Below, one piece after another: positions 44,352 to 55,028 of a stretch of 64,000 nucleotides of DNA; the stretch's first letter is position 1; every line of letters begins with the position of its first letter. The stretch is taken from assembly GCF_012986595.1 (NCBI RefSeq), contig NZ_JAAQYM010000001.1:1-64000 (forward strand), read 5' to 3'. Source of the DNA: Pseudomonas koreensis (GTDB lineage: Bacteria > Pseudomonadota > Gammaproteobacteria > Pseudomonadales > Pseudomonadaceae). The translations under genes and the position numbers were made by a program. The notes under the pieces are model-generated. The model was not told the DNA's origin, ran no database searches, and saw nothing but the letters and a program-made list of their open reading frames with translations.

Positions 44352-44725
44352 GGAAAATTCCCGTCGACAGGAGCGGCTGGAACAGGCCGCGTGAACCGGT
44401 TAAGCAAGGCTGTGACAATCTGCCATCGCAAAACATTCACACGCTAGCGGTAAGTTTTTGCACAGTGATAACGATAGACGGTTAATCGGCACACCTTATA
44501 CAGGCAGCCACCGGGCACAATTGCAAAAAATTTCAGTCGATTATGCCTCTGCCCGTCGGCGCGAGGATGGCCGCTGCCCCTCAAGCCTGATAAAATCGCG
44601 CGCCTTCGCAGACCGGCAACAGCCGGGCACCCCGAAATTCGCGTGAGGCCATCGCCCTCTCGATTTCGATGTTCCCGCTGAACTCGGTCGTTACCCCTGA
44701 ATCCCCTCCCCTAAAGGCCTGGATC
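44352..44725. other. divergent promoter region, DUF2066 gene / purM
   Basis: 374 bp without a gene. An AT-containing TGATAAAAT box at about 44587 could be the -10 of purM, giving a leader of about 130 nt, but no convincing -35 is present. No PurR-like palindrome could be identified. Confidence 0.4.
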
Positions 44726-45784
44726 ATGAGCAAGCAACCCTCCCTGAGCTACAAGGACGCCGGTGTAGACATCGACGCCGGTGAAGCATTGGTCGAACGC
44801 ATCAAGAGCGTCGCCAAGCGCACTGCGCGCCCGGAAGTCATGGGCGGCCTGGGCGGTTTCGGCGCCCTCTGCGAAATCCCGGCCGGCTACAAGCAGCCTG
44901 TGCTGGTTTCCGGCACCGACGGCGTCGGCACCAAGCTGCGCCTGGCGTTGAACCTGAACAAGCACGACAGCATCGGTATCGACCTGGTTGCGATGTGCGT
45001 CAACGACCTGGTGGTTTGCGGCGCTGAGCCACTGTTCTTCCTCGACTACTACGCCACCGGCAAACTCAACGTCGACACCGCTGCCCAGGTTGTAACCGGC
45101 ATCGGCGCCGGCTGCGAACTGTCGGGTTGCTCGCTGGTCGGCGGCGAAACCGCGGAAATGCCAGGCATGTACGAAGGCGAAGACTACGACCTGGCCGGTT
45201 TCTGCGTCGGCGTGGTGGAAAAGGCTGAAATCATCGACGGCTCGAAAGTCGCCACCGGTGACGCGCTGATCGCCCTGCCATCGTCCGGCCCGCACTCCAA
45301 CGGCTACTCGCTGATCCGCAAGATCATCGAAGTGTCCGGCGCCGACATCGAGAATACCCAGCTCGACGGCAAACCGCTGACCGACCTGCTGATGGCCCCG
45401 ACCCGTATCTACGTGAAGCCGCTGCTCAAGCTGATCAAAGACACCGGCGCCGTCAAAGCCATGGCCCACATCACCGGTGGTGGCCTGCTGGACAACATCC
45501 CGCGCGTGCTGCCCAAAGGCGCTCAGGCCGTGGTTGACGTGGCCAGCTGGACTCGCCCGGCCGTCTTCGACTGGCTGCAAGAGAAAGGCAACGTTGACGA
45601 GACCGAGATGCACCGCGTGCTGAACTGCGGCGTGGGCATGGTGATCTGCGTGGCTCAGGAGCACGTTGAAGTAGCCCTGAACACCCTGCGCGACGCCGGC
45701 GAGCAGCCTTGGGTCATCGGCCAGATCGCTGCCGCTGCCGAAGGCGCTGCTCAGGTTGATCTGCAGAACCTTAAGGCTCATTAA
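44726..45784 (+). CDS. purM: phosphoribosylformylglycinamidine cyclo-ligase
   Basis: 352 aa from ATG 44726. [20 protein letters not shown] is the typical start; [12 protein letters not shown] near 65, [12 protein letters not shown] near 140 and [16 protein letters not shown] near 245 are PurM/ATP-binding signatures. It closes FGAM to AIR in de novo purine synthesis, using ATP, in the cytosol. The stop codon overlaps the purN start (TAATG). Confidence 0.98.
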   Translation: MSKQPSLSYKDAGVDIDAGEALVERIKSVAKRTARPEVMGGLGGFGALCEIPAGYKQPVLVSGTDGVGTKLRLALNLNKHDSIGIDLVAMCVNDLVVCGAEPLFFLDYYATGKLNVDTAAQVVTGIGAGCELSGCSLVGGETAEMPGMYEGEDYDLAGFCVGVVEKAEIIDGSKVATGDALIALPSSGPHSNGYSLIRKIIEVSGADIENTQLDGKPLTDLLMAPTRIYVKPLLKLIKDTGAVKAMAHITGGGLLDNIPRVLPKGAQAVVDVASWTRPAVFDWLQEKGNVDETEMHRVLNCGVGMVICVAQEHVEVALNTLRDAGEQPWVIGQIAAAAEGAAQVDLQNLKAH

Positions 45785-46434
45785 TGTCCGCAACCTGTGA
45801 TGTCGTGGTGCTGTTGTCCGGCACCGGCAGTAACTTGCAGGCTCTGATCGACAGCACGCGGACCGGCGACAGCCCGGTCCGCATCGCTGCGGTGATTTCC
45901 AACCGCGCCGACGCCTACGGCCTGCAACGCGCCAGTGACGCGGGTATCGCCACCCGCTCGCTGGATCACAAGGCCTTCGAAGGTCGCGAGGCCTTCGATG
46001 CAGCCCTGATCGAACTGATCGACGAATTCAAACCGAAACTGGTAGTGCTGGCCGGCTTCATGCGCATTCTCAGCGCTGATTTCGTGCGTCACTACCAGGG
46101 TCGACTGCTCAATATCCACCCGTCGCTGCTGCCCAAATACAAAGGGTTACACACTCATCAGCGCGCGCTGGAGGCCGGCGACGCCGAGCACGGCTGCTCC
46201 GTGCACTTCGTCACCGAGGAACTCGATGGTGGACCACTGGTCGTACAGGCAGTAATACCGGTAGAGTTGCACGACACGCCGCACAGTCTGGCGCAGCGAG
46301 TTCATGTTCAGGAACACCTGATCTACCCGATGGCTGTACGCTGGTTTGCCGAAGGCCGACTGGCACTCGGTGAACAAGGTGCTTTACTGGACGGCCAGCT
46401 ACTCGCGGCCAGCGGCCACTTGATTCGACACTAG
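45784..46434 (+). CDS. purN: phosphoribosylglycinamide formyltransferase
   Basis: 216 aa. VVLLSGTGSNLQALIDSTR near residue 6 is the nucleotide-binding loop; LAGFMRILSADFVRHYQGRL then NIHPSLLPKYKG provides the catalytic Asn and His, and HFVTEELDGGPLV the catalytic Asp. It formylates GAR with 10-formyl-THF in purine synthesis. Translationally coupled to purM through TAATG. Confidence 0.98.
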   Translation: MSATCDVVVLLSGTGSNLQALIDSTRTGDSPVRIAAVISNRADAYGLQRASDAGIATRSLDHKAFEGREAFDAALIELIDEFKPKLVVLAGFMRILSADFVRHYQGRLLNIHPSLLPKYKGLHTHQRALEAGDAEHGCSVHFVTEELDGGPLVVQAVIPVELHDTPHSLAQRVHVQEHLIYPMAVRWFAEGRLALGEQGALLDGQLLAASGHLIRH

Positions 46435-46442
46435 GAGATTTT

Positions 46443-47156
46443 ATGCGTCGCGCCCTGCTCTTCGCTTGCGCCTTGCTCGCCCTGCCCTTCGCGCAGGCGG
46501 CAGACCTTCAACCGTTCTCCGCCAGCTACACCGCCGACTGGAAGCAGTTGCCCATGAGCGGCACCGCCGAACGCAGCCTGACCAAGCAAGCCAACGGCGT
46601 CTGGAAACTCAGCTTCAAGGCATCGATGATGATCGCCAGCCTGACTGAAGAAAGCACCCTGACCCTGGACAAGGACACGCTGCTGCCACAGTCCTACCAT
46701 TTCGAACGCGGTGGTCTGGGCAAGGCGAAAAAGGCTGATCTGGACTTCGACTGGAACAGCAAGATGGTCACCGGCACGGATCGCGGCGATCCGGTCAAGG
46801 TTCCGCTGAACCGCGGCATGGTCGACAAGTCCACTTACCAGCTGGCCCTGCAGCATGACGTGGCCGCCGGCAAAAAGACCATGAGCTACCAGGTGGTCGA
46901 TGATGGTGAAGTCGACACTTATGACTTCCGCGTACTGGGCTCCGAGAAGGTCGAAACCAAGGCCGGCCAGATCGACGCGATCAAAGTCGAGCGCGTGCGC
47001 GACCCGACACAAAGCAAGCGCATCACTGTCCTGTGGTTCGCCAAGGACTGGGATTACCTGCTGGTCCGCCTGCAACAGGTTGAAACCGACGGCAAGGAGT
47101 ACAACATCATGCTCCAGGACGGCACGGTCAACGGCAAAACCGTTAAAGGCAGCTGA
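46443..47156 (+). CDS. DUF3108 exported protein
   Basis: 237 aa starting 8 nt after the purN stop. Signal peptide MRRALLFACALLALPFAQAA, then a beta-rich periplasmic domain: FSASYTADWKQLPMSGTAER, LSFKASMMIASLTEESTL, LPQSYHFERGGLGKAKKADL, RVRDPTQSKRITVLWFAKDW. DUF3108 members are small envelope proteins of unknown function. The tight spacing suggests co-transcription with purMN, as is common in Pseudomonas, although no link with purine synthesis is known. Terminator immediately downstream. Confidence 0.9.
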   Translation: MRRALLFACALLALPFAQAADLQPFSASYTADWKQLPMSGTAERSLTKQANGVWKLSFKASMMIASLTEESTLTLDKDTLLPQSYHFERGGLGKAKKADLDFDWNSKMVTGTDRGDPVKVPLNRGMVDKSTYQLALQHDVAAGKKTMSYQVVDDGEVDTYDFRVLGSEKVETKAGQIDAIKVERVRDPTQSKRITVLWFAKDWDYLLVRLQQVETDGKEYNIMLQDGTVNGKTVKGS

Positions 47157-47168
47157 TCCGCCGCTAAA

Positions 47169-47200
47169 ACGAAAAGCCCCGCCAATGCGGGGCTTTTTTG
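47169..47200 (+). terminator. terminator of the purM-purN-DUF3108 operon
   Basis: AAAAGCCCCGC-CAAT-GCGGGGCTTTTTT, GC stem with flanking A- and T-runs. Confidence 0.92.
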
Positions 47201-47235
47201 TGCCTGCTTTCTCGTCCTGAGCCGGGTGCAAAACC

Positions 47236-47327
47236 TGTAGGAGTGAGCCTGCTCGCGATAGCCGACTGTCAAACAACACATGCATTGAATGTCAGACAGC
47301 AATCGCGAGCAGGCTCGCTCCCACAGG
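47236..47327. repeat. REP pair, mixed GAGTGAGCCTGCTCGCGA and GAGCGAGCCTGCTCGCGA units
   Basis: Two inverted units about 45 nt apart between convergent genes; the arms differ at a few positions. Confidence 0.85.
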
Positions 47328-47353
47328 GTTCAGCGCGGTCTTCAACGGTCAGA

Positions 47354-48979
47354 TCAGACCGAAAACTTCGCCACCATATTGTTCAAATCCACCGCCAGTC
47401 GCGACAGTTCCTGACTCGCCGCACTGGTCTGATTCGCCCCCGCCGAAGTCTGCATCGCCAGATCGCGGATATTCATCAGGTTGCGATCCACCTCCCTTGC
47501 CACCGCCGCCTGCTCCTCCGAGGCGCTGGCGATCACCAGGTTGCGCTCGTTGATCAAGGTGAACGCCGAGGCGATTTCCTCCAGCGCCACGCCCGCCGCC
47601 TTCGCCAACTCCAGGGTCGAATGCGCACGGATGTTGCTCTGCTGCATCGAACTCACTGCCGAATCGGTGCCCTGCTGAATCCCGCCGATCATCTGTTCGA
47701 TTTCCTGGGTCGACTGCTGGGTGCGATGCGCCAGCGCCCGTACCTCATCGGCCACCACCGCAAACCCTCGTCCGGCATCCCCCGCCCGCGCCGCCTCGAT
47801 CGCCGCGTTCAATGCCAGCAGATTGGTCTGCTCGGCGATCGAACGGATCACGTCCAGCACTTTGCTGATGCCGTGAACCTTCTGCGCGAGATCTTCCACC
47901 TGCGCGGCGTTCGACGTGACGTCATCGGCCAGGAATTCGATTGAAGTCACGGTCTGCTTGACCTGCTCGCGGCCGTGCTGGGCGATGCGGTCAGACTCGC
48001 GCGACGCCTCGGACGTCGCCACCGCATTGCTCGCCACCTCCTCCACGGCAGCGGTCATTTGATTCACCGCTGTGGCTGCTTGCTCGATCTCCAGGCTCTG
48101 CTGATGCAGCCCGCGCGTGGCGTCTTCCGTGACGCAACTCAGCTCCTCCGAGGCCGACGCCAATTGGCTGGACGATTCGGAAATCTGGCGGATGGTGTCG
48201 CGCAGGTTGTGCTGCATGCTTTTCAGCGCCTGTAACAGCCGTGCCGGTTCGTCCTTGCCGGAGATGTTGATGTCGCCGGTCAGATCGCCGCCCGCCACCA
48301 CCTCCGCCACACCCAGCGACTGCGCCAGCGGCAGGACGATGCTGCGGGTCAGCAGCAGCGCCAGGCCGATGGTGATCAGCGCGGTGATGCCGATCATCAC
48401 CGCGACCCACACCCGCGAATTGATGAACACCAACCGCGCCGCTTCGGTGGCAAGGTTGGCGTTGTGCTTGTTCAGCTCGACCAGGTCGCGCAAGGTGACG
48501 GCGATTTCATCCGCCAAAGGGCTCATCTGGCCGTTAAGAATCGCCGCAGCCTCCTCGACCCGATTCTGCGCGGACAACGCCATGACCTGCGCCTGAAATT
48601 CCAGATACTTGTGTTCGGCGACCTTGAAGCGATCGAACAGGTTTCGCTCCTCGGGCAACACGATCAGCACGTCGTAGCGTTGCTGGGCTTCGCTCAACAC
48701 GCCGCGCAGCTCGTTGAGCTTGGTGACATTCTGCTCCAGCGCCTGTGGATCGCGATTGAGCAGCAGGCGCATGGTCAGCGCGCGCAGGCGCAACATGTCC
48801 TGACTCATTTCGCCGACCGCCATCACGCTGGGCAGCCAGTTTTTATCGACCTCATCGGACTGCGCGCGCATGTTCGACATCTGCAGCAGGGCGAATGCCC
48901 CGAGTGCGAAAACCATCAGTGCCAAAACGCCAAACCCCAGACTGGCACGCGGTGCGATATTCAGACTACGGATACTCAT
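47354..48979 (-). CDS. methyl-accepting chemotaxis protein
   Basis: 541 aa from ATG 48979, with AAGGA 10 nt upstream. A transmembrane helix (about 15-35) and a second one (about 190-210, [20 protein letters not shown]) enclose a four-helix-bundle periplasmic sensor domain of about 150 residues. HAMP follows (about 210-265, ITRS-like [19 protein letters not shown]), then a long coiled-coil signalling domain with the CheA/CheW tip [20 protein letters not shown]. No C-terminal CheR-docking pentapeptide. The ligand is unknown. Confidence 0.95.
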   Translation of the reverse strand: MSIRSLNIAPRASLGFGVLALMVFALGAFALLQMSNMRAQSDEVDKNWLPSVMAVGEMSQDMLRLRALTMRLLLNRDPQALEQNVTKLNELRGVLSEAQQRYDVLIVLPEERNLFDRFKVAEHKYLEFQAQVMALSAQNRVEEAAAILNGQMSPLADEIAVTLRDLVELNKHNANLATEAARLVFINSRVWVAVMIGITALITIGLALLLTRSIVLPLAQSLGVAEVVAGGDLTGDINISGKDEPARLLQALKSMQHNLRDTIRQISESSSQLASASEELSCVTEDATRGLHQQSLEIEQAATAVNQMTAAVEEVASNAVATSEASRESDRIAQHGREQVKQTVTSIEFLADDVTSNAAQVEDLAQKVHGISKVLDVIRSIAEQTNLLALNAAIEAARAGDAGRGFAVVADEVRALAHRTQQSTQEIEQMIGGIQQGTDSAVSSMQQSNIRAHSTLELAKAAGVALEEIASAFTLINERNLVIASASEEQAAVAREVDRNLMNIRDLAMQTSAGANQTSAASQELSRLAVDLNNMVAKFSV

Positions 48980-49109
48980 TGCTCTGGTTCCTTCCAAAAG
49001 CGCTGCATCAACCCTGCAGCTGGCTGCTTTAGAAGGTATCGGCCCGGCGAAAATTTGCGTAAGACCAAAACGTGATATCAAAAGGCCTTGATACTTCGAA
49101 CCTTTGGCA

Positions 49110-50141
49110 TTAACGATTCAGCGCGGTTTTCTTGGACTTTGCTGCTGTTCGCGGCAATATCGCCAGGAAGTTGTCCCGGGCGACTTTACGCGCCACCTCT
49201 TCGGGCAGTGCATCAAGGAATGGCGTGAAGCTATGCATTTCCTGACCGAGTTTGTTGAATCGGCCTACAACATCCGAACCGATCATGAAGCGCTCCGGGT
49301 ATTTCTCCACCAACGCCAGCCAGTCCGCGCGCGGCTTGCCCTGTTCGTCCAACAGATAGGGCGTGAGCATGCTCCACGACAAATCAATGAACAGATTCGG
49401 ATAAGCCTCAAGCAACCGGCTGACGGTGGGCAGAAGAAATTTCAGCTGCGTCTGGTGCCGATGAATCTCCGCACTGGTGCCGGCATGCGCCCAGATGAAG
49501 CGGGTGTGCGGGTGATTACGCAGCGGTTCTTCGACTTCCTTCAGGTAAAGAGGATTTTTCTCACGCTTGGAAGTGATGTTGGAATGCAGCATCACCGGCA
49601 GATCGTTTTCCGCCGCCAGGTGATAGATGCGTGTCATCGCCTCGTTGTTGGCCCTCGGAGTGTCGCCGGCGGTCAGCGCCGTCAGGTCATCATGGCGGGT
49701 AAACACTTCGCCTATGCCCTGCCACAACCCCGGATACAGATCGAGCAGACGCTGGATATGCGCTGCGGAGTTCTTGTCGTTGGGGTTGAACCCGGACAGA
49801 AACGGGTGAAAGTGCTGACGCTGTTCCGCGGTCAGTTTTTGCACCGCATCGGCGACGATCATGTCGGTGGCGCTATACCAGTAGGCGTCGGCGTCGTCAC
49901 CGGCGTAATAACGCGGGCGCTTGGGTTCGTCCTCGTGCCATTTCTTCGCCACGGGAATCCCGGAAATCATCACATGGTCGATGGAATTGTCTTGCATGGC
50001 CGTGAGCAATTTCGCCATGCCGGCGGTTTCCTGGAAGAAATCCACGTAGTGCAGGTGCGCATCGCTGTAGGTGTATTCCCTGGCACTGGCCGTACCGGCA
50101 AATGCCAGCAGGCAGGCAAGACTCAAACGAAACAAGGACAC
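49110..50141 (-). CDS. exported amidohydrolase (TIM-barrel) family protein
   Basis: 343 aa if started at GTG 50141, which sits 7 nt behind GGAGA; an upstream ATG (50165) would bury that site. A signal peptide ([19 protein letters not shown]) sends it out of the cytosol. [16 protein letters not shown] provides the HxH metal site, VMLHSNIT and [10 protein letters not shown] later histidines, and FMIGSDVVG the final Asp, as in the Amidohydro_2 superfamily. Members decarboxylate or hydrolyse small substrates; a periplasmic member of unknown substrate. Confidence 0.8.
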   Translation of the reverse strand: MSLFRLSLACLLAFAGTASAREYTYSDAHLHYVDFFQETAGMAKLLTAMQDNSIDHVMISGIPVAKKWHEDEPKRPRYYAGDDADAYWYSATDMIVADAVQKLTAEQRQHFHPFLSGFNPNDKNSAAHIQRLLDLYPGLWQGIGEVFTRHDDLTALTAGDTPRANNEAMTRIYHLAAENDLPVMLHSNITSKREKNPLYLKEVEEPLRNHPHTRFIWAHAGTSAEIHRHQTQLKFLLPTVSRLLEAYPNLFIDLSWSMLTPYLLDEQGKPRADWLALVEKYPERFMIGSDVVGRFNKLGQEMHSFTPFLDALPEEVARKVARDNFLAILPRTAAKSKKTALNR

Positions 50142-50293
50142 AAGTAATCTCCGGCAGGTAGGCATAGCCTAGACCCTGAGCCGACAGCAAGGGTTCATCC
50201 TGCAGGAAAGTGGAACGCGTGCTTGTGGGAATGCTCTATAACTGCAGGGTCTTTTTTGATCGCACGACTTTTCCTACTGCCAGTGAGGTTGCC

Positions 50294-50710
50294 ATGACTG
50301 TTACCGTCAACACCGTCTCCGCCGAAGGGTTTCGTCACACCGTAAAGATCGATGACCACGAATTGTTTGCCGACGTGCCGAAGTCTGCCGGCGGCGAAGG
50401 CACCGCCCCGGAGCCGCACGATTACTTCGACGCCGCCCTCGGTGCCTGCAAAGCCCTGACCCTGAAGATGTACGCCAAGAAAAAAGACATCCCGCTGACC
50501 GGCGTGGGTGTCGAGGTCAAACGCGACAACAGTGAAGAACAGAAAGGCAAATACGCGTTACACGTCACCCTCACGCTCAAAGGCGTGCTGACGGACGCGC
50601 AACGCGAAGAACTGCTGCGGGTTGCCGATCGCTGCCCGATCCACAAACTGATGACCACCACCGACGTCAGCATCGAAACCCACGCCCCACAAGGCTTCGA
50701 CAGCCAGTAA
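50294..50710 (+). CDS. OsmC/Ohr-family peroxide-detoxifying protein
   Basis: 138 aa from ATG 50294, behind TGAGG. The two active cysteines are visible in LGACKALTLKMYAKK (about residue 57) and ADRCPIHKLM (about 118), spaced as in OsmC/YhfA proteins. PEPHDYFDAALGACKALTL fits the OsmC branch. It reduces organic hydroperoxides with thiol donors in the cytosol. The pirin gene follows at 61 nt. Confidence 0.92.
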   Translation: MTVTVNTVSAEGFRHTVKIDDHELFADVPKSAGGEGTAPEPHDYFDAALGACKALTLKMYAKKKDIPLTGVGVEVKRDNSEEQKGKYALHVTLTLKGVLTDAQREELLRVADRCPIHKLMTTTDVSIETHAPQGFDSQ

Positions 50711-50771
50711 TCCCCCACTTGCCAGCGGCGGGTTATGCTTCTGGCATCACCCGCTCAGCCTGGAATGCACC

Positions 50772-51635
50772 ATGGACACGCCACCCCTGATCATCCGCCC
50801 GCGCGCCGAAGACGTCGAAGGCCAGCCGATCCTGCGCCCGCTGCCATCAGCCAAATGCCGCAGCGTCGGGCCTTTCGTGTTTTTCGACCACATGCTCGAG
50901 ACGGTTTATCCGACGGGCAAAGGCATGAATATCCGACAGCATCCGCACATTGGTCTGTCGACCCTGACTTATCTCTTCGAAGGGCAGCTCCAGCACAAGG
51001 ACAGCCTTGGTTCCGATCAGGTGGTCAGCGCTGGTGATGTCAGCTGGATGACGGCGGGCAGCGCCATTGCACACGTCGAGCGAACCCCCGAGCCACTGTG
51101 GGAGCAAAGCTTCACGATGCACGGCTTACAGATCTGGCTGGCTTCGCCCAAGGATCACGAGCAAGGCCCGGGGCATTACAGCCATCACCCGGCGGCGACG
51201 CTGCCGGTCAGCGATAACCTTGGCGTGCAGATCCGCATGATTGCCGGATCAGGCTTTTGCCTGGAATCACCGGTGCCGGTGCTTTCTCCTACGCTATACG
51301 CCGAAGTGAAGATGCAGACGGCGACCACATTGCTGATCCCGACCGAGCACGCGGAACGCGCAGTTTATGTGCTGAGTGGGGATGCGCAGCTGAATGGCGA
51401 GCCCCTCGAACCCCATGCGCTGGCGGTGTTGCCGGGCGGAGAAGAGATGAGCCTGTTTGCCGAAAGTGATGTGCACGCGGTGGTGTTTGGCGGCGCGGCG
51501 CTGGACGGGCCACGGCGGATCAACTGGAATTTTGTCGCGAGCGATCCGGCGGCAATCGATGAGGCGCGGCGCAAATGGGCGGCCGGGGATTGGCCGACAG
51601 TACCGGGGGAAGTTGAGCGGATTGAATTGCCTTAG
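50772..51635 (+). CDS. pirin-family bicupin
   Basis: 287 aa. GPFVFFDHMLE near 35 and RQHPHIGLSTLTYLFEGQLQ near 60 supply the Fe-binding histidines; HKDSLGSDQ and DVSWMTAGSAIAHVERTPE complete the first cupin, and the second cupin fills the C-terminal half. Pirins act as quercetinase-like dioxygenases or redox-linked regulators. Location after osmC suggests a role in redox stress, but this is only context. Confidence 0.93.
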   Translation: MDTPPLIIRPRAEDVEGQPILRPLPSAKCRSVGPFVFFDHMLETVYPTGKGMNIRQHPHIGLSTLTYLFEGQLQHKDSLGSDQVVSAGDVSWMTAGSAIAHVERTPEPLWEQSFTMHGLQIWLASPKDHEQGPGHYSHHPAATLPVSDNLGVQIRMIAGSGFCLESPVPVLSPTLYAEVKMQTATTLLIPTEHAERAVYVLSGDAQLNGEPLEPHALAVLPGGEEMSLFAESDVHAVVFGGAALDGPRRINWNFVASDPAAIDEARRKWAAGDWPTVPGEVERIELP

Positions 51636-51657
51636 TTCTGTGTCGCCTGTGAGTCAG

Positions 51658-51755
51658 TCATCGCTGGCAAGCCAGCTGCCACAGGTTTTCGCGTCGAATA
51701 GATATTCTGCAAACGACTCGAAAACTGTGGGAGCTGGCTTGCCAGCGATGGGGCC
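51658..51755. repeat. REP pair (CATCGCTGGCAAGCCAGCTCCCAC type)
   Basis: Inverted units TCGCTGGCAAGCCAGCTGCC and GGGAGCTGGCTTGCCAGCGA about 60 nt apart; a third REP class in the window, between convergent pirin and dienelactone hydrolase genes. Confidence 0.82.
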
Positions 51756-51793
51756 CTGTCAGGCATCACAAAAGTGAGTGCCTGCCACCAGAA

Positions 51794-52522
51794 TCAACCC
51801 TTGAACACTTCATCCAGCAAGTCATGCATCGACTTGAACGCGCGCTTGGCGGTCTTCGCGTCGTACATCATCTTGCCCGGCACATTGGCATGCGGATCGG
51901 TGAACGAGTGCACCGCACCGCCGTAGCTGAGCAACTGCCAATCGACATTCGCCGCGTTCATCTCATCTTCAAACGCCGGCAATTGCTCTTTCGGCACCAG
52001 TGGATCGGCAGCGCCGTGCAGCACCAGCACCGAGCCCTTGATGTTCTTCGCGTCCGCCGGGTTCGGCGAATCCAGCGTGCCGTGGAACGACACCGCCGCT
52101 TTGACCGCCGCCCCGGTACGGGCCAGATCCAGTGCACAGCAACCGCCGAAGCAGAAACCGAACACCGCCAGTTTCGACGTATCGACCGCCGCCTCGCCCT
52201 GCTGTTGCAGTTGCTCGAACGCCGCCTGCATGCGCTTGCGCAGCAAAGCACGATCATTTTTCAGCGGCATCATCGCCGCGCCAGCCTGATCAGCGTTCTG
52301 CGGACGCACTGCCTGACCGTACACGTCGGCAATCAACACCACGTAGCCCTTGGCCGCAACCGACTTGGCGATCTCCTCCGCCCCGGCGCTGACGCCCATC
52401 CAGTTCGGCGCCATCAACAGGCCCGGGCGTGCGCCCTTGTGCTCGGCGTCGAAGGCCAGACGACCTTCAAAAGGCTGACCATCGAGCTGATAGACCACAG
52501 AACATACAGTGACTTGGCTCAT
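51794..52522 (-). CDS. dienelactone hydrolase family protein
   Basis: 242 aa from ATG 52522 behind AGGAG. Alpha/beta hydrolase with the catalytic Cys in VFGFCFGGCCALDLARTG (about 125), Asp in LVLHGAADPLVPKEQ (about 173) and His in YGGAVHSFTDPHANVPG (about 207): the DLH Cys-Asp-His triad. N-terminal YQLDGQPFEGRLAFDAEHKG is normal. It probably hydrolyses a lactone or ester; a specific catechol-pathway role is not suggested by its neighbours. Confidence 0.92.
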   Translation of the reverse strand: MSQVTVCSVVYQLDGQPFEGRLAFDAEHKGARPGLLMAPNWMGVSAGAEEIAKSVAAKGYVVLIADVYGQAVRPQNADQAGAAMMPLKNDRALLRKRMQAAFEQLQQQGEAAVDTSKLAVFGFCFGGCCALDLARTGAAVKAAVSFHGTLDSPNPADAKNIKGSVLVLHGAADPLVPKEQLPAFEDEMNAANVDWQLLSYGGAVHSFTDPHANVPGKMMYDAKTAKRAFKSMHDLLDEVFKG

Positions 52523-52550
52523 TTCTGACTCCTGAATGTTAAACACCAGA

Positions 52551-52580
52551 ATGAAAAAACCCGCCGAAGCGGGTTTTTCT
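52551..52580 (-). terminator. terminator of htpG
   Basis: AAAAAACCCGC-CGAA-GCGGGTTTTT, symmetrical A/T-runs; 10 nt after the htpG stop, so htpG and the downstream hydrolase gene are separate units. Confidence 0.9.
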
Positions 52581-52589
52581 ACAACGTGA

Positions 52590-54494
52590 TTAAGCTGACA
52601 GTTCAACCAGCAGCTTGTTCAGACGGGTCACATAAGCGGCCGGGTCTTTCAAGCTTTCGCCAGCCGCCAGGGCAGCCTGATCGAAGAGGATGTGCGACAG
52701 GTCGCCAAAACGCCCTTCGTTCTGCTCGCCGTCGAGTTTCTCGATCAGCGGGTGGCTTGGGTTGAATTCGAAGATCGGCTTCGAATCCGGCACTTTCTGC
52801 CCGCTGGCTTCGAGGATCTGGCGCATTTGCAGGCCGAGGTCCTGTTCGCCGATGGCCAGAATGGCTGGCGAGTCGGTCAGACGGTGGGAGACGCGAACCT
52901 CGGCAACGGAATCGCCCAGCGCAGTTTTCAGACGCTCGACCAGACCTTCTTTGGACTTGGCGACTTCTTCTGCGGCCTTCTTGTCCTCTTCCGAGTCCAG
53001 GTTGCCCAGATCGAGATCACCGCGCGCCACGTCGACAAAGGTCTTGCCGTCGAATTCGCTGAGGTAGCTCATCAGCCACTCGTCGATGCGGTCGGTCAGC
53101 AGCAGCACTTCGATGCCTTTCTTGCGGAAGACTTCCAGGTGCGGGCTGTTCTTGACCTGCGCGTAGGTTTCACCGGTGAGGTAGTAGATCTTGTCCTGAC
53201 CTTCCTTGGCGCGGGCCAGGTAGTCAGCCAGACCGACAATTTGCTCGCCGTCGTCACCGTTGGTCGATGCAAAGCGCAGCAGACCGGCAATTTTTTCCTT
53301 GTTGGCGAAATCTTCTGCCGGGCCTTCTTTCATGACCTGGCCGAAGTTTTTCCAGAAGCCCTTGTATTGCTCAGGCTCGTTCTTCGCCAGTTTTTCCAGC
53401 ATGTCCAGCACGCGCTTGGTCAGCGCGGTTTTCATCGAGTCGATGATCGGGTCTTTCTGCAGGATTTCCCGCGACACGTTCAGCGACAGGTCGTTGGAAT
53501 CGACCACGCCCTTGATGAAGCGCAGGTACAGCGGCAGGAACGACTCGGCCTGATCCATTACGAATACACGTTGCACGTACAGCTTCAGGCCTTTCGGCGC
53601 TTCACGCTGGTACAGGTCGAACGGTGCGCGAGCCGGCACGTACAGCAGCGAGCTGTACTCAAGCTTGCCTTCGACCTTGTTGTGGCTCCAGGCCAACGGG
53701 TTTTCAAAGTCGTGGGCAATGTGCTTGTAGAACTCCTGGTATTCCTCGTCCTTCACTTCAGTGCGCGGACGGGTCCACAAGGCGCTGGCGCGGTTGACGG
53801 TTTCCCATTCAACGGCAGGCTTCTCTTCGCCTTCGGCAGCGGCCACTTCTTTCGGCAGCTCGATCGGCAGCGCGATGTGGTCGGAGTACTTCTTGATGAT
53901 GTTGCGCAGACGCCAGCCATCGGCGAACTCGTCTTCACCGGATTTCAGGTGCAGGACGATGCGGGTACCGCGCTCTGGCTTGTCGATAGTGGCAACTTCG
54001 AACTCGCCCTCGCCTTTCGACGACCAGTGCACGCCTTCGCTGGCAGCAGTGCCGGCGCGACGGCTGTACACGTCAACTTTGTCCGCCACGATGAAGGCCG
54101 AGTAGAAGCCGACGCCGAACTGGCCGATCAGGTGCGAATCTTTCTTCTGATCGCCCGAGAGATTCTTCATGAAATCGGCGGTGCCCGATTTGGCGATGGT
54201 CCCCAGATGGGTGATCACATCGTCACGGTTCATGCCGATACCGTTGTCTTCGAGGGTGACGGTCTTGGCGTCCTTGTCGAAGCTCACCCGGATTTTCAGC
54301 TCGGCGCCACCTTCGAGCAACTCAGGCTTGGCCAGGGCTTCGAAGCGCAGCTTGTCGACAGCGTCAGAGGCGTTCGAGATCAATTCGCGAAGGAAAATTT
54401 CCTTGTTGGAATACAGCGAATGGATCATGAGGTGCAGCAGCTGCTTTACCTCGGTCTGGAAGCCCAGGGTTTCCTTTTGAGTTTCCACACTCAT
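52590..54494 (-). CDS. htpG: molecular chaperone HtpG (Hsp90)
   Basis: 634 aa from ATG 54494 (another ATG at 54500 is nearer the GGAG site, but [20 protein letters not shown] is the usual start). GHKL ATPase domain: [60 protein letters not shown]. The middle domain and C-terminal dimerisation domain follow at full length. Cytosolic ATP-dependent folding chaperone; no heat-shock promoter sequence is unambiguous upstream. Confidence 0.98.
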   Translation of the reverse strand: MSVETQKETLGFQTEVKQLLHLMIHSLYSNKEIFLRELISNASDAVDKLRFEALAKPELLEGGAELKIRVSFDKDAKTVTLEDNGIGMNRDDVITHLGTIAKSGTADFMKNLSGDQKKDSHLIGQFGVGFYSAFIVADKVDVYSRRAGTAASEGVHWSSKGEGEFEVATIDKPERGTRIVLHLKSGEDEFADGWRLRNIIKKYSDHIALPIELPKEVAAAEGEEKPAVEWETVNRASALWTRPRTEVKDEEYQEFYKHIAHDFENPLAWSHNKVEGKLEYSSLLYVPARAPFDLYQREAPKGLKLYVQRVFVMDQAESFLPLYLRFIKGVVDSNDLSLNVSREILQKDPIIDSMKTALTKRVLDMLEKLAKNEPEQYKGFWKNFGQVMKEGPAEDFANKEKIAGLLRFASTNGDDGEQIVGLADYLARAKEGQDKIYYLTGETYAQVKNSPHLEVFRKKGIEVLLLTDRIDEWLMSYLSEFDGKTFVDVARGDLDLGNLDSEEDKKAAEEVAKSKEGLVERLKTALGDSVAEVRVSHRLTDSPAILAIGEQDLGLQMRQILEASGQKVPDSKPIFEFNPSHPLIEKLDGEQNEGRFGDLSHILFDQAALAAGESLKDPAAYVTRLNKLLVELSA

Positions 54495-54575
54495 GGTCAT
54501 CAAACTCCAATCAGATGGCAGTGGCCGCGACCCAGAAGGTCGGCGGCGGGTTGTTCACTGAGTTGGGGGCAGCGT

Positions 54576-55028
54576 TCAGGATTTCAAGGGCTCATCGATT
54601 TTGAAATGCGCGCGGGCGGTGGCAATCGGTTCGCTCTCGGTGCTTTGCCAGGCCGTGATAGCGACGTTGGCCACGCGCCGGCCCTGGCGACAGACCTGAC
54701 ACTTGGCCCAGGTGTCGCGAAACTGCCCGGCGCGCAGGTAATCCAGAGAGAAGTCGATGATCTTCGGCACCCCGGGCGCCCCGGTGAAGATCAGCAGATG
54801 CAACGCGGCCGCCAGCTCCATGAACCCGGCGATCACCCCGCCGTGAATGGCCGGCAATAAAGGGTTACCAATGTTGTCCTTATTCGCCGGCAGCTTGAAC
54901 AGCAATTCATCACCGACTCGCGAGCATTCGACGCCGATCAGCCCGGCGTAGGGAATCATCCCCAGCAGCGGTGCGTAATCGCCTTGGGCGTGGGCCAGCA
55001 GCAATTGTTGCTTCCAGTCATCGCTCAT
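54576..55028 (-). CDS. PaaI-type hotdog thioesterase 1
   Basis: 150 aa. AIHGGVIAGFMELAAALHLL at about 65-84 is the HGG(x)3 active-site helix of acyl-CoA thioesterases, and IIDFSLDYLRAGQFRDTWAK is the following strand. It hydrolyses acyl-CoA (aromatic or fatty) thioesters. It overlaps the upstream gene, a paralogue, by 4 bases, so both are co-translated. The substrate is unknown. Confidence 0.9.
   Translation of the reverse strand: MSDDWKQQLLLAHAQGDYAPLLGMIPYAGLIGVECSRVGDELLFKLPANKDNIGNPLLPAIHGGVIAGFMELAAALHLLIFTGAPGVPKIIDFSLDYLRAGQFRDTWAKCQVCRQGRRVANVAITAWQSTESEPIATARAHFKIDEPLKS

Noticed and set aside
44400..44725. Possible PurR box before purM
   Set aside because: No sequence near the ACGCAAACG palindrome could be aligned convincingly.
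52692..54860. 722-aa plus-strand ORF opposite htpG
   Set aside because: Runs antisense across htpG and a thioesterase gene with no family resemblance or ribosome site.
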